Virus record (IMG/VR): IMGVR_UViG_3300021335_000011
Span: 1 to 64,000 of that record
Reading direction: 5' to 3' (one strand)
DNA length: 64,000 nucleotides
DNA from: a virus
The position numbers were made by a program, and so were the translations under genes. Below are positions 8,184-15,077 of this stretch, one piece after another. The notes under the pieces were generated by a model. It was not told where the DNA came from, did not search any database, and saw only the letters and a list, made by a program, of their open reading frames with translations. The stretch's first letter is position 1. Every line of letters begins with the position of its first letter.

Positions 8184-8966
8184 ATGAGTTGGAATAAAGC
8201 AGGTTTTGATCGAGGTAAATCTCTCGATATTGAATACGGTACTGGAAAACCTATTCGTGCGTTATACAGTAACAATCATGAAAAGATGCGGTGGATGGCA
8301 ACTTACACAAAGGAACCAGACACTTTATGGTGGATTTCACAGTTTGAAAAAAATAAAGTATTCTATGATATAGGAGCAAATATTGGATTATTCAGTTTTG
8401 TAGCTGCAAAGCATGGTGTTAAAGTAATAGCTTTTGAACCCGAAAGCCAGAACTTTGCATCTCTACAAAGAAATATACATGCCAATCCAACGTATGATAT
8501 TACGGCCTATTGCATAGGAGTTACAAATGAGAGATCTTTTTCTACGCTTTATTGTTCTAGTATGGGTGCTGGCTCTTCTTATCATGAGTTAGGTGTAAAA
8601 AATAAAAGAACAACATACAAACAAGGTAGTTATGGATTATCTCTTGATGAAATAACAAAGAGTTTACCAGTTCCTAATTACATCAAAATAGATGTTGACG
8701 GTATTGAGAGATTAGTAATAGACGGATATTCTCATTGGGATCAATTAGATTCGTTTTTAGTGGAAATGAATGACGATAAAGATAAAACATATATTACTCA
8801 AAAAATTTTACCATTAGGATTTAAAAATGTTTCTGTTAGCAATAATGTTATCTTTTATAAAAAGGGATTTGATGCATCATTCTTAACTGTAAAAAATTAT
8901 GCACGTGGTACCGCAGCCCAACAGATGTACAAAATAATAAATAAAGATGGGTTGGTCGCCAAATAG
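8184..8966 (+). CDS. FkbM-family SAM methyltransferase
   Basis: A 260-residue protein with the FkbM pattern: FYDIGANIGLFSF (SAM-binding motif I, residues about 62-74), VIAFEPESQNFASLQRNI (motif II) and YIKIDVDGIERLVIDG (the IDVEG-like segment typical of FkbM). Such enzymes O-methylate sugars or secondary metabolites. GGAG lies seven bases before the ATG. The gene stands alone between two structured non-coding stretches, unlike the overlapping genes around it, suggesting a separately acquired and regulated unit. Confidence 0.85.
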   Translation: MSWNKAGFDRGKSLDIEYGTGKPIRALYSNNHEKMRWMATYTKEPDTLWWISQFEKNKVFYDIGANIGLFSFVAAKHGVKVIAFEPESQNFASLQRNIHANPTYDITAYCIGVTNERSFSTLYCSSMGAGSSYHELGVKNKRTTYKQGSYGLSLDEITKSLPVPNYIKIDVDGIERLVIDGYSHWDQLDSFLVEMNDDKDKTYITQKILPLGFKNVSVSNNVIFYKKGFDASFLTVKNYARGTAAQQMYKIINKDGLVAK

Positions 8967-9085
8967 ACCCGCAAGTCCTTACTGTTAGGGACTATAACAA
9001 AGGAGAACCGCATCCAGCAATTATAAGTTGGCTCTGCTTTATAAGGGAGAGGTAATATATTGCCTCTCCTACTTAAAGGATTTAA
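8967..9085 (+). other. non-coding stretch with hairpins
   Basis: About 120 bases without a convincing gene. It holds a small AGTCC/GGACT stem-loop (about 8974-8995) and a strong hairpin at 9046-9069. It mirrors the structured stretch on the other side of the FkbM gene. Confidence 0.4.
9046..9069 (+). repeat. RNA hairpin downstream of FkbM gene
   Basis: GGAGAGGTAA at 9046-9055 pairs with 9060-9069 (one G-U pair) around a four-base loop. No T tract follows, so it could be a processing or stability hairpin or a weak terminator. Confidence 0.65.
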
Positions 9086-9229
9086 ATGTTAAAATGGTAT
9101 GACCATATTATGGTTTCAATGTTTGCTTGGGTTATATCTCAAGGATTAATTCATAATCTTTTTTGGGCTGTATTAGGTTATGCGGTATTTGTAAATTATA
9201 TGGCACAAAGGAGAGATGGAAATGTCTGA
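9086..9229 (+). CDS. small single-span membrane protein
   Basis: A 47-residue frame preceded by AAAGGA seven bases before the ATG. It has a short charged N-terminus, a hydrophobic stretch rich in Phe, Trp, Val and Leu (residues about 9-40) and a basic tail QRRDG. This composition fits one or two membrane passes with the C-terminus in the cytoplasm. It overlaps the next gene by eight bases. Function unknown. Confidence 0.55.
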   Translation: MLKWYDHIMVSMFAWVISQGLIHNLFWAVLGYAVFVNYMAQRRDGNV

Positions 9230-9485
9230 TGATTTCTTTGATTTCGGTTTTACAGCTGTAGATGAAACAGAACTACAAGCCGTGCAAGATGCAGAAAAGG
9301 CAAAAGGAGATGTCGAAGTAAAGGCTAATACTAATCAAGAAAAACTCGATAAGTTATACAATGCTATTACTCCTCTGCTTAATAATCTAAAGAAAAATCC
9401 TGAAAAAGATTATATTTTATGGCCAAATCGTGTAGAAAAGGTAGATCAGTTCGAAGATATGCTTCGCAAAATCTATCAGTCTTAA
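9222..9485 (+). CDS. conserved T4-like phage protein, unknown function
   Basis: ATG 9222 is preferred over 9216 because AAGGAG ends eight bases before it; this gives 87 residues. The protein opens with an acidic aromatic segment (SDDFFDFGFTAVDE), then a Lys/Glu-rich helical middle, and ends with DYILWPNRVEKV. I associate this pattern with conserved hypothetical proteins of marine T4-like phages, from memory and unchecked. Last gene before the terminator at 9512. Confidence 0.65.
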   Translation: MSDDFFDFGFTAVDETELQAVQDAEKAKGDVEVKANTNQEKLDKLYNAITPLLNNLKKNPEKDYILWPNRVEKVDQFEDMLRKIYQS

Positions 9486-9511
9486 AAATTATTTTAAAAA
9501 AAATGACAAGC

Positions 9512-9546
9512 CTTTGTTTTTATTCGAAAACAAAGTGCGTTTTTTT
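9512..9546 (+). terminator. Rho-independent terminator
   Basis: CTTTGTTTT (9512-9520) pairs perfectly with AAAACAAAG (9527-9535) around a six-base loop, followed by TGCG and a run of seven T (9540-9546). It ends the transcript of the previous gene and directly abuts the next promoter. Confidence 0.8.
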
Positions 9547-9547
9547 G

Positions 9548-9576
9548 TGTACAAACCTAAAAAAACAGGGTATAAT
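9548..9576 (+). promoter_or_regulatory. sigma70-like promoter (TGTACA-17-TATAAT)
   Basis: TGTACA at 9548-9553, 17-base spacer ending in GGG, TATAAT at 9571-9576. The following leader (9577-9606) is nearly identical to that after the promoter at 13368, including AGATCT and a GCTGAGGAGC ribosome-binding segment. Confidence 0.88.
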
Positions 9577-9611
9577 AGATCTATAAAATGAAGAAAGCTG
9601 AGGAGCAAAAA

Positions 9612-9884
9612 ATGTTTTTAAAGAATCTTACAAAGTTAGAACAGAACCTTTGGAAGTCTCACGTTGAATTTATGGGCGTTGACAACGATATGGCTGAAAT
9701 GTATGCTGAAGATCGCAATGATGTCATAGAAGCTAAGTATCGTTTCAACAAAGGTCATATGGGTTCACTTCGTCACTTCATCGATCGTATGGATACACAT
9801 CCGCGCGAAGGTGTGGTAATGGCTTTTGCTGCTGATCTTGGTGAAGATTGGGTTTATGATAATCTTGGTTATGAGGTACGCTAA
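9612..9884 (+). CDS. hypothetical protein
   Basis: A 90-residue protein. ATG 9612 is chosen over 9588 because the bases from 9577 to 9606 are a leader shared with the operon at 13433, where the upstream ATG is out of frame with the gene; GAGGAGC then serves as the ribosome-binding site. The sequence is mixed alpha with FLKNLTKLEQN near the start and many acidic residues. No family recognised. First of a run of seven closely linked genes ending with the lipoprotein, then the ketoacyl synthase. Confidence 0.65.
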   Translation: MFLKNLTKLEQNLWKSHVEFMGVDNDMAEMYAEDRNDVIEAKYRFNKGHMGSLRHFIDRMDTHPREGVVMAFAADLGEDWVYDNLGYEVR

Positions 9885-9885
9885 T

Positions 9886-10104
9886 ATGGGTAAGATGAAA
9901 GCATTAGCAATGGATTTTGAAGAGCAACTGTTCGAGCTCGTAAACATCGAAGAGATCATCGGTGAGTGTGAAGACTTTGGTCAGTTCAGCCACAAACTAA
10001 TAATGGCACCAGGTGTGTTGGCTTGGTGGACTGATGTTGGTACACACAACGGTCGTTATATTGTATCAAATATTTGGAATGAGTATTGGGGAGCATACGT
10101 ATGA
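9886..10104 (+). CDS. hypothetical protein, MDxEEQ family member 1
   Basis: ATG 9886 follows the previous stop by one base and is preceded by GAGG at a nine-base spacing, giving 72 residues. Its N-terminus (MGKMKALAMDFEEQ) resembles that of the gene at 10235 (MGMSSYVMDIEEQ), so the two are probable paralogues. The rest contains IEEIIGECEDF and an aromatic tail. Function unknown; stop overlaps the next ATG by four bases. Confidence 0.65.
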   Translation: MGKMKALAMDFEEQLFELVNIEEIIGECEDFGQFSHKLIMAPGVLAWWTDVGTHNGRYIVSNIWNEYWGAYV

Positions 10105-10235
10105 GAGTAGTACAAGATGGAGTTGGATTTGAGTTTGAAGGTATTTGGATTGAAAATCCTTATTTGTCAGAGTGTGGTCGGTTTGAAGTAGATCCAAAAG
10201 AATATTATGGAATTGATGTAGAGGAGTCAGAATAA
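10101..10235 (+). CDS. hypothetical small acidic protein
   Basis: A 44-residue frame filling the gap between two supported genes, overlapping by four bases upstream (ATGA) and one base downstream (TAATG). The overlaps and phage-like codon use make it credible despite its size. Sequence is acidic (ends in DVEESE) with one Cys. Function unknown. Confidence 0.6.
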   Translation: MRVVQDGVGFEFEGIWIENPYLSECGRFEVDPKEYYGIDVEESE

Positions 10236-10441
10236 TGGGTATGTCAAGTTATGTTATGGATATTGAAGAGCAGTTTATTGATAAGTGTGCTGATATTGCA
10301 ATTGATTCAGAATCATTCGAAGAGTATGCTAAGAGAACAGTGAAAGTTCTCAATATGGTACCACATCTAAGTGGTCAAGAAATCTCTGATATTATCGATG
10401 ACGTTTGGTATGAAATGACTGTGCAATTGGGAGGAAATTAA
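10235..10441 (+). CDS. hypothetical protein, MDxEEQ family member 2
   Basis: A 68-residue acidic protein sharing the MDIEEQ opening with the gene at 9886. A predicted helical body (IDKCADIAIDSESFEEY) and C-terminal EISDIIDDVWYEM follow. It could be a small regulatory or inhibitor protein, but nothing in the sequence names a target. It is coupled to its neighbour by a one-base overlap. Confidence 0.62.
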   Translation: MGMSSYVMDIEEQFIDKCADIAIDSESFEEYAKRTVKVLNMVPHLSGQEISDIIDDVWYEMTVQLGGN

Positions 10442-10442
10442 T

Positions 10443-10688
10443 ATGGGTATTGTTATTACTAAAGAGTCGACTTATGAAGAGCGTATGGATGCTATCCGCG
10501 CAGCATCAAAAAGATTGGCTGCATTGAAGAAGCGTGAAGCTTATTACACTCGCCAAGAAGTCGAACCTAAAAAAGGTCAAGATCTTGATGAGAACTATAA
10601 CCACTGGCAAGATGCGCCACAATATGCGGAGAAATATTATGGCGATAAGATGCGCGATACTGTTGCTATGGATAACGATTGGAACTAG
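10443..10688 (+). CDS. hypothetical protein
   Basis: An 81-residue charged protein with a helical N-terminal half (YEERMDAIRAASKRLAALKKRE, split by a turn) and an Asp/Tyr/Trp-rich C-terminal half. GGAGG lies seven bases before the ATG. Its last 50 bases also encode the signal peptide of the next gene in another frame. Confidence 0.6.
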   Translation: MGIVITKESTYEERMDAIRAASKRLAALKKREAYYTRQEVEPKKGQDLDENYNHWQDAPQYAEKYYGDKMRDTVAMDNDWN

Positions 10689-10917
10689 TGCTTATGCGCA
10701 AGATTGTTTCTATTCGCAGCAGACAACATATTCTGATGGATCGGTTATCAATGATATTAAGAGGTATGATTGCAAATCACCTCCAAAAACAATTATCATT
10801 GAAAAAGAAGTTCCATCAAAAGATCGTGGTTTAGGAGAATTTTTATTTGGTGCTGAAGAAAACAATCAAAGTATCAGTAAGTTGTTTGAAGTAGTGCTAA
10901 GTTTAGGAGTTTTGTAA
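10639..10917 (+). CDS. exported hypothetical protein with signal peptide
   Basis: ATG 10639 is chosen because GGAG lies seven bases upstream and the resulting N-terminus is a classic signal peptide: MAIR, a hydrophobic core (CAILLLWITIGT) and an AYA cleavage site before QD. The 92-residue precursor gives a mature protein of about 70 residues with two Cys (a possible disulfide) and a moderately hydrophobic C-terminus. A longer frame from 10534 would destroy the signal peptide. It sits upstream of a small membrane protein and a lipoprotein, so these three probably act in the envelope (inference). Confidence 0.62.
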   Translation: MAIRCAILLLWITIGTSAYAQDCFYSQQTTYSDGSVINDIKRYDCKSPPKTIIIEKEVPSKDRGLGEFLFGAEENNQSISKLFEVVLSLGVL

Positions 10918-11042
10918 TGTTTAATATTGGTTTAGGAATTGTTATAGGTATAGGTATGACAGTATTTTTTCCAGATATGCAGAACCTATTTGTAGATTCT
11001 GGTTTAAGAGATATTATTGTTGAAAGATTGAATGGAGTATAA
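10917..11042 (+). CDS. small membrane protein
   Basis: A 41-residue frame starting on the last base of the previous stop, with AGGAG eight bases upstream. Residues about 4-19 form a Gly/Ile-rich hydrophobic segment (IGLGIVIGIGMTVFF) able to span the membrane, followed by an amphipathic acidic tail. Tight coupling to an exported protein and a lipoprotein supports an envelope role. Confidence 0.55.
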   Translation: MFNIGLGIVIGIGMTVFFPDMQNLFVDSGLRDIIVERLNGV

Positions 11043-11043
11043 A

Positions 11044-11667
11044 ATGAGAAGTGTTGTGTTAATGGCAGGTGTATTAGGTCTCTCTGCATGTAGTGATAAG
11101 TTGCCACCAAATTTGGCAATGTCTGAAAAAGAATTTGAATATCGTACTGAACAAGTCGAAAAACAAATTGATGATATGCCTAAGTGGTATACAAATATCC
11201 CAAAAGAAGATGATGCTGTATACGCAGTTGGCACTGCAGTCACACCAGATCTTCAACTCGCGGTAGATATCGCAGTACTATCAGCTAAGACTACTCTGGC
11301 CGATCGTGTTGATAGCCGCATTCGATCTCAACTGAAAACCTTTAAGTCTAAGTTAGGTTCTACTGATTTTGATTCAAACGTTGCTGTTGAGTTTGAACAA
11401 GTTACGCGTAATCTTATTGCAGATGCAGATGTAGCTGGGTACACAGTTAAAGAAAATGTCATTGTCCAGAATGGTACGCAATATCGATCATACGTTTTGC
11501 TTGAGTATAAAAACGAAGTAGCTAATCGAGTGATTCAAACTCGACTTGCCAAGAATAATGTACTGTTGTCTAAGTTTAAGTCTACGAAAGCATGGAAAGA
11601 ACTTGATACAAACGTTGAAGCTCAACAACAAGCAGAAGTAGATACACTAAAGGCATTAGCCGAATGA
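11044..11667 (+). CDS. LPP20-family lipoprotein
   Basis: ATG 11044 is preferred over 11032 because GGAG lies nine bases upstream and the N-terminus is then a lipoprotein signal: MRSVVLMAGVLGLSAC with an LSAC lipobox, Cys at residue 16. The 207-residue precursor contains PKWYTNIP and DAVYAVGTAVTPDLQLAVD, matching the LPP20 lipoprotein domain known from Helicobacter and Vibrio-type envelope proteins. It would be acylated and anchored in the host envelope. It precedes a ketoacyl synthase with a four-base overlap, a pairing that may be more than chance. Possible roles are superinfection exclusion or envelope remodelling; neither is shown. Confidence 0.75.
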   Translation: MRSVVLMAGVLGLSACSDKLPPNLAMSEKEFEYRTEQVEKQIDDMPKWYTNIPKEDDAVYAVGTAVTPDLQLAVDIAVLSAKTTLADRVDSRIRSQLKTFKSKLGSTDFDSNVAVEFEQVTRNLIADADVAGYTVKENVIVQNGTQYRSYVLLEYKNEVANRVIQTRLAKNNVLLSKFKSTKAWKELDTNVEAQQQAEVDTLKALAE

Positions 11668-12824
11668 TAAAAAGAGTTGCCGTAACTGGTATTGGAATGA
11701 TCGATGCATGTGGTAATAATACTACCATGTGCTTCGATAACGTTTTAAGTAATGAGGACTTTGCAAAGCCAGTTTCTGATTTCTTTACGGCAGTTGATCA
11801 TTTCTCAGATAAAATAAAAGCAGATGCATGTCGATCACCAATCGGATTAGCACCAGACGAAGATTGGATAAACATATCTGATGCTCATAAAACGAAGTAT
11901 ATGCCACGTTATATGCGCTATGGTATTCATGCTGTAGAACAAGCATTAGAAATGTCTGGTGTGTCTATTACACCAAATGTTGGTGTCTTTATATCTAATA
12001 TTACACACAATGAGAATGAATACAACGATTTAATGCAATATAGAATATCGCCATTAAAAGCTGTGAATATTCCACATGACGCTCTATGCGGTTATATCTC
12101 TCAACATTATGGATACACTGGACAAAATATGAGTTTCCAAGCTGCGTGTGCAACAGGTTTGGCAACGATTGATTATGGAATGAAAGTTATTGATCAATAT
12201 GATTATGTAATCGTAGGTGGAGCAGATGCTGGCATTAATCAAATTGATATGGGATTATTTTCTTTCTTGCGCGCGCTTGGCACCGAGTCAAAACCATTTG
12301 ATGAAAATAGAGATGGCTTTATTATGGGTGAAGGTTCTGGTGTATTAATTTTAGAGTCTGAAGAAAAAGCGCGTAAGAGAGGGGCAAATGTAATAGCATG
12401 GTTGCACGAAGCTGGACATGCCTCAGATGCATGGAATAGAACAGCTCCGTCAGGTGAAGGTGCTAAAACTGCAATGTATGATGCTATCTACGCTGGAGGT
12501 TTTCCTGATGTTGTAAATGCGCATGGTACTAGTACTCCAGCTGGCGATGAGGTAGAACATAGAAGCATACGTGAAGTGACAGCTGCTGACATCTACTCAG
12601 TTAAAGGTAAAATTGGACATACATTTGCTGCAGCTGGCATTTTAGAAACGATTTACTCTATCCTATCAATGCAAAACGGAGTAATCCCACCCTGTCACAA
12701 CACGCGTGTACCTGCATTCGATGTTGTAACGAAGCCTACGAGGGGTGAGTTTAAGAAGACATTGAACAATTCTTTTGGCTTTGGTGGTAAATGTATTTCA
12801 CAAATGATCACAATTGGTAAATAA
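11664..12824 (+). CDS. beta-ketoacyl-ACP synthase (FabF/FabB-type)
   Basis: A 386-residue thiolase-fold condensing enzyme. The Cys-His-His triad of KAS I/II enzymes is visible: C162 in FQAACATG, H287 in NAHGTSTPAGD and H319 in KIGHTFAAAG, and the C-terminal NNSFGFGGKC loop is intact. Length is slightly below the usual 405-415. It should condense malonyl-ACP with an acyl-ACP in host fatty-acid elongation. Together with the two desaturases upstream it gives the phage an unusual lipid toolkit. It starts in the lipoprotein stop codon and ends just before the next promoter. Confidence 0.9.
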   Translation: MIKRVAVTGIGMIDACGNNTTMCFDNVLSNEDFAKPVSDFFTAVDHFSDKIKADACRSPIGLAPDEDWINISDAHKTKYMPRYMRYGIHAVEQALEMSGVSITPNVGVFISNITHNENEYNDLMQYRISPLKAVNIPHDALCGYISQHYGYTGQNMSFQAACATGLATIDYGMKVIDQYDYVIVGGADAGINQIDMGLFSFLRALGTESKPFDENRDGFIMGEGSGVLILESEEKARKRGANVIAWLHEAGHASDAWNRTAPSGEGAKTAMYDAIYAGGFPDVVNAHGTSTPAGDEVEHRSIREVTAADIYSVKGKIGHTFAAAGILETIYSILSMQNGVIPPCHNTRVPAFDVVTKPTRGEFKKTLNNSFGFGGKCISQMITIGK

Positions 12825-12828
12825 AACA

Positions 12829-12857
12829 TGTACAAATGCAAAAAACTATGGTAGAAT
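12829..12857 (+). promoter_or_regulatory. sigma70-like promoter (TGTACA-17-TAGAAT)
   Basis: TGTACA at 12829-12834, a 17-base spacer ending in TGG, TAGAAT at 12852-12857, then ATAGATCTAG in the leader as at the sister promoters. The -10 has one mismatch to consensus. Confidence 0.82.
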
Positions 12858-12880
12858 AGATCTAGAATAAAGGAGTGATT

Positions 12881-13048
12881 ATGGAACTTTCTGATAAAGA
12901 ACGCATTACTCTTCTTGAACAAAACGTTGCAGAATTACAAGAATCTTTGTATGCTGCATATAAAAGGATAGGAGAACTAAATGAGTGGAATGCATATGAT
13001 TCGGGGGATGTCAAGTCTCAACAAAAAACAGTCAAAGAAGAATCGTAA
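12881..13048 (+). CDS. hypothetical small protein, partly overlapping next gene
   Basis: A 55-residue frame immediately downstream of the promoter, with AGGAG five bases before its ATG. The N-terminal 35 residues are Glu/Leu-rich and probably coiled coil (RITLLEQNVAELQESL), similar to phage Rz- or clamp-like small helical proteins, though no family is evident. The C-terminal third overlaps the next gene by 68 bases in another frame. Confidence 0.55.
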   Translation: MELSDKERITLLEQNVAELQESLYAAYKRIGELNEWNAYDSGDVKSQQKTVKEES

Positions 13049-13343
13049 ACCTGGCTGGGAAAAAGCCAAAACAGAACATGATAAGTGGTTGATGGCACGA
13101 GGTGTTCATCCTACTCAACTCAAACAGAAAGAGAAAGTCCATGTCACGTCACTTCCGAGCTATTCAACAGAATGTACGTCAGTCCCAACGTCGGACGTCG
13201 TCGTTCCAATCGCTGGCAAAAGAGCGGCAAATGAATACTCAGGAGACTACATCGTCGGACTTGCCACTCTCCACAAATCAAACACAGTCCCAGTTGGCAA
13301 AGGTGATTCCCCTGAAGAATACGCCAAAATGAGACGAAATTAA
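12981..13343 (+). CDS. conserved phage protein, unknown function
   Basis: A 120-residue basic protein with GGAG eight bases before the ATG. The first half is Lys-rich (NKKQSKKNRKPGWEKAK), followed by a disordered Ser/Thr/Val stretch, and the end holds YIVGLATLHKSNTVPVGKG and EEYAKMRRN. I recall this pattern from conserved hypothetical proteins of several tailed-phage groups, without a known function. Nucleic-acid binding is plausible from the charge. Confidence 0.65.
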   Translation: MSGMHMIRGMSSLNKKQSKKNRKPGWEKAKTEHDKWLMARGVHPTQLKQKEKVHVTSLPSYSTECTSVPTSDVVVPIAGKRAANEYSGDYIVGLATLHKSNTVPVGKGDSPEEYAKMRRN

Positions 13344-13367
13344 TTTTAATAAAACGCGTTTTAGGCA

Positions 13368-13396
13368 TGTACAAACGGCTAAAACTGTGGTAGAAT
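13368..13396 (+). promoter_or_regulatory. sigma70-like promoter (TGTACA-17-TAGAAT)
   Basis: TGTACA at 13368-13373, a 17-base spacer ending in TGG, TAGAAT at 13391-13396, preceded by the same CGTTTTAGGCA box as the promoter at 7368 and followed by the same leader as that at 9548. Confidence 0.86.
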
Positions 13397-13432
13397 AGAT
13401 CTATAAAATGAAAAAAGCTGAGGAGCTACAAA

Positions 13433-13627
13433 ATGTCTATTACAAAATCACATGCTTACAAATATGGTGAATTAAAAGTTGCAGCTGAGACTGCAGCTAA
13501 TGCCATGTTAAATTTTAAACATCTCAATGATCGTCTTCTTAGCGACTTCGAAATTGAATTCCTTGAGAGTCGTGCACAATCTGTGCTTAATTTAATTAAA
13601 GAACAAGACGAGCGAGGTGCAGCATAA
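13433..13627 (+). CDS. hypothetical protein
   Basis: A 64-residue helical protein (AETAANAMLNFKHL, then FEIEFLESRAQSVLNLIKEQ). ATG 13433 is set by the GAGGAGC ribosome-binding site in the shared leader. Its stop overlaps the next ATG by one base. No family recognised. Confidence 0.62.
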   Translation: MSITKSHAYKYGELKVAAETAANAMLNFKHLNDRLLSDFEIEFLESRAQSVLNLIKEQDERGAA

Positions 13628-14760
13628 TGGCTATGCGTAAAAAACAAAAGAAGTTACCTCGTCGTAATCGGACAGGACTAGCAGCTGCGCCTCTTGAAAA
13701 AGGGTTTGAAGCGGTGCAGTCCTACTTCCAAACAGAAGTATCGAATGCTGATATTTCGAAGGTACTCAAAACTTTTATTCGAGATAAGTTTAAGAATTCA
13801 ATCAATAAAGATTATGTTCTTGCTTGTCCTGAATATAAGTTTACAGCTGTGCCATATCAAGCAGCAACAGCTTTTTGGTTGACCCACACTACGAGAAAGG
13901 ACGATGATTATCGTTCGCGAAGTTATTCAGATGCTTTGACAAAATATTTATCTCAACTCATTGCAATGGGTAAAGATCTTTATTTTGAGAAGCAGGCTAA
14001 ACTAAAAGATTCTGCTGCTGTAAGATCTATTTCTCCTATGGAAAGACTACAGCGTAAGATTAGTAATACTATCATGCAAGATCTTCTTGATCTTGAAGAT
14101 AAATGGATCGAAGGTGAAGATGCTACCTTAGATCTATATCAAGAGTTTAAGCGTCATGGTCTACCATCTTCTGCTACTAAAGCTGTTCGCAATGTAGTAG
14201 ATGGTTGGTTACAAGATTATAATGACGCTTATACGAAGGCGTGTCCAGATGCAGTTGAGGGTTATTCACACTTAAGTCGCGTGCAATTACGCAAACGTGT
14301 ACAAGCATGTGAATCAATGCTCGCTGATCTTGATCGTCTTCAGTCTGCTGCGAAAGCAACACGCAAATCCCGCGTAAAACAACCAAAAGCAGCAGACAAG
14401 CAAGTTGCAAAACTTCAGTATAAGAAAGAGGATAATGACTACAAGATCGTATCTGTAGCTCCTCTCTCGATGATCGGTGGTCATCGCCTCTTTACCTTCA
14501 ATGTGAAAACACGGGTAATTACTGAGTTTGTAACTTCATCCGCAAAAGGCTTCGAAGTCAGTGGTACTACTTTGAAAAATATTGATACATTATTGAGTAG
14601 GTCTACTCGACTTCGAAAGCCCGATGCATTTCTTCCTGTTGTCTTAAAAAAGACTCCTAAACAAATTGATAAGGAATGGAAGACACTCACAACTAAAGCG
14701 ACTGTGCCAAACGGTCGAATTAACAAAGACACAGTCTTACTAAGGGTTATTGATAAATGA
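13627..14760 (+). CDS. conserved hypothetical protein upstream of gp33
   Basis: A 377-residue basic, largely helical protein. The N-terminus is Lys/Arg-rich (MRKKQKKLPRRNR). The middle contains a possible coiled coil (residues about 220-260), and the C-terminal domain includes PLSMIGGHRLFTFNVKTR. No catalytic motif is evident. It is co-transcribed with gp33 (four-base overlap), which suggests a part in transcription or replication, but that is context only. Confidence 0.6.
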   Translation: MAMRKKQKKLPRRNRTGLAAAPLEKGFEAVQSYFQTEVSNADISKVLKTFIRDKFKNSINKDYVLACPEYKFTAVPYQAATAFWLTHTTRKDDDYRSRSYSDALTKYLSQLIAMGKDLYFEKQAKLKDSAAVRSISPMERLQRKISNTIMQDLLDLEDKWIEGEDATLDLYQEFKRHGLPSSATKAVRNVVDGWLQDYNDAYTKACPDAVEGYSHLSRVQLRKRVQACESMLADLDRLQSAAKATRKSRVKQPKAADKQVAKLQYKKEDNDYKIVSVAPLSMIGGHRLFTFNVKTRVITEFVTSSAKGFEVSGTTLKNIDTLLSRSTRLRKPDAFLPVVLKKTPKQIDKEWKTLTTKATVPNGRINKDTVLLRVIDK

Positions 14761-14999
14761 CAGTTGAAACACAATTTCTAAACAAATCTCGGTTCTCTAA
14801 ACTCATTGAATCTACAGTCTCTGAATTAAAGATTAGTTATATGGAAGCTATCTTATATTTGTGTGACAAGAATGAGATTGAACCAGAAGATATGAAGAAG
14901 TTTGTATCTCCTATTATTAAAGATAAACTAGAGGCCGAAGCAATGGCTCTTAACTTCTTGCCAAAAACCAATAGTATAGACTCATCTCTTTTTGAATGA
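14757..14999 (+). CDS. 33: late-promoter transcription coactivator gp33
   Basis: An 80-residue protein aligned by eye with T4 gp33: SYMEAILYLCDKNEIEP corresponds to the conserved SYLEA...IPE segment, followed by KFVSPIIKDKLEAEAM and a C-terminal DSSLFE tail of the hydrophobic-acidic kind that binds the sliding clamp. In T4, gp33 bridges RNA polymerase and clamp so that the gp55 sigma factor can fire late promoters. Slightly shorter than the T4 protein (112). Its place just upstream of gp32 matches the T4 order (33-59-32). The TATAAATA motifs in this window are its expected targets. Confidence 0.8.
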   Translation: MTVETQFLNKSRFSKLIESTVSELKISYMEAILYLCDKNEIEPEDMKKFVSPIIKDKLEAEAMALNFLPKTNSIDSSLFE

Positions 15000-15015
15000 G
15001 ATGATTATATATAGA

Positions 15016-15044
15016 TTTACATTACAGCAATACTGTGGTATAAT
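15016..15044 (+). promoter_or_regulatory. sigma70-like promoter of gp32
   Basis: TTTACA at 15016-15021, a 17-base spacer ending in TGTGG, TATAAT at 15039-15044. The -35 differs from the TGTACA of sister promoters, and the promoter is interleaved with three short repeats (15024-15065). Confidence 0.82.
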
Positions 15045-15065
15045 ACAGCAATATTTCAGCAATAC
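15024..15065 (+). repeat. three phased CAGCAATA repeats over gp32 promoter and leader
   Basis: ACAGCAATAC (15024-15033), ACAGCAATAT (15045-15054) and TCAGCAATAC (15056-15065). Start-to-start distances are 21 and 11 bases, about two and one helical turns, placing all copies on one face of the DNA: one in the spacer, one at the start point, one in the leader. This looks like an operator, or an RNA site for self-regulation by gp32. Confidence 0.65.
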
Positions 15066-15077
15066 AAGGAAACAAAA

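Noticed and set aside
9588-9611. Upstream ATG giving an N-terminal extension (MKKAEEQK) of the gene at 9612
   Set aside because: The same bases occur before the gene at 13433, where that ATG is out of frame, so they are a leader with a ribosome-binding site.
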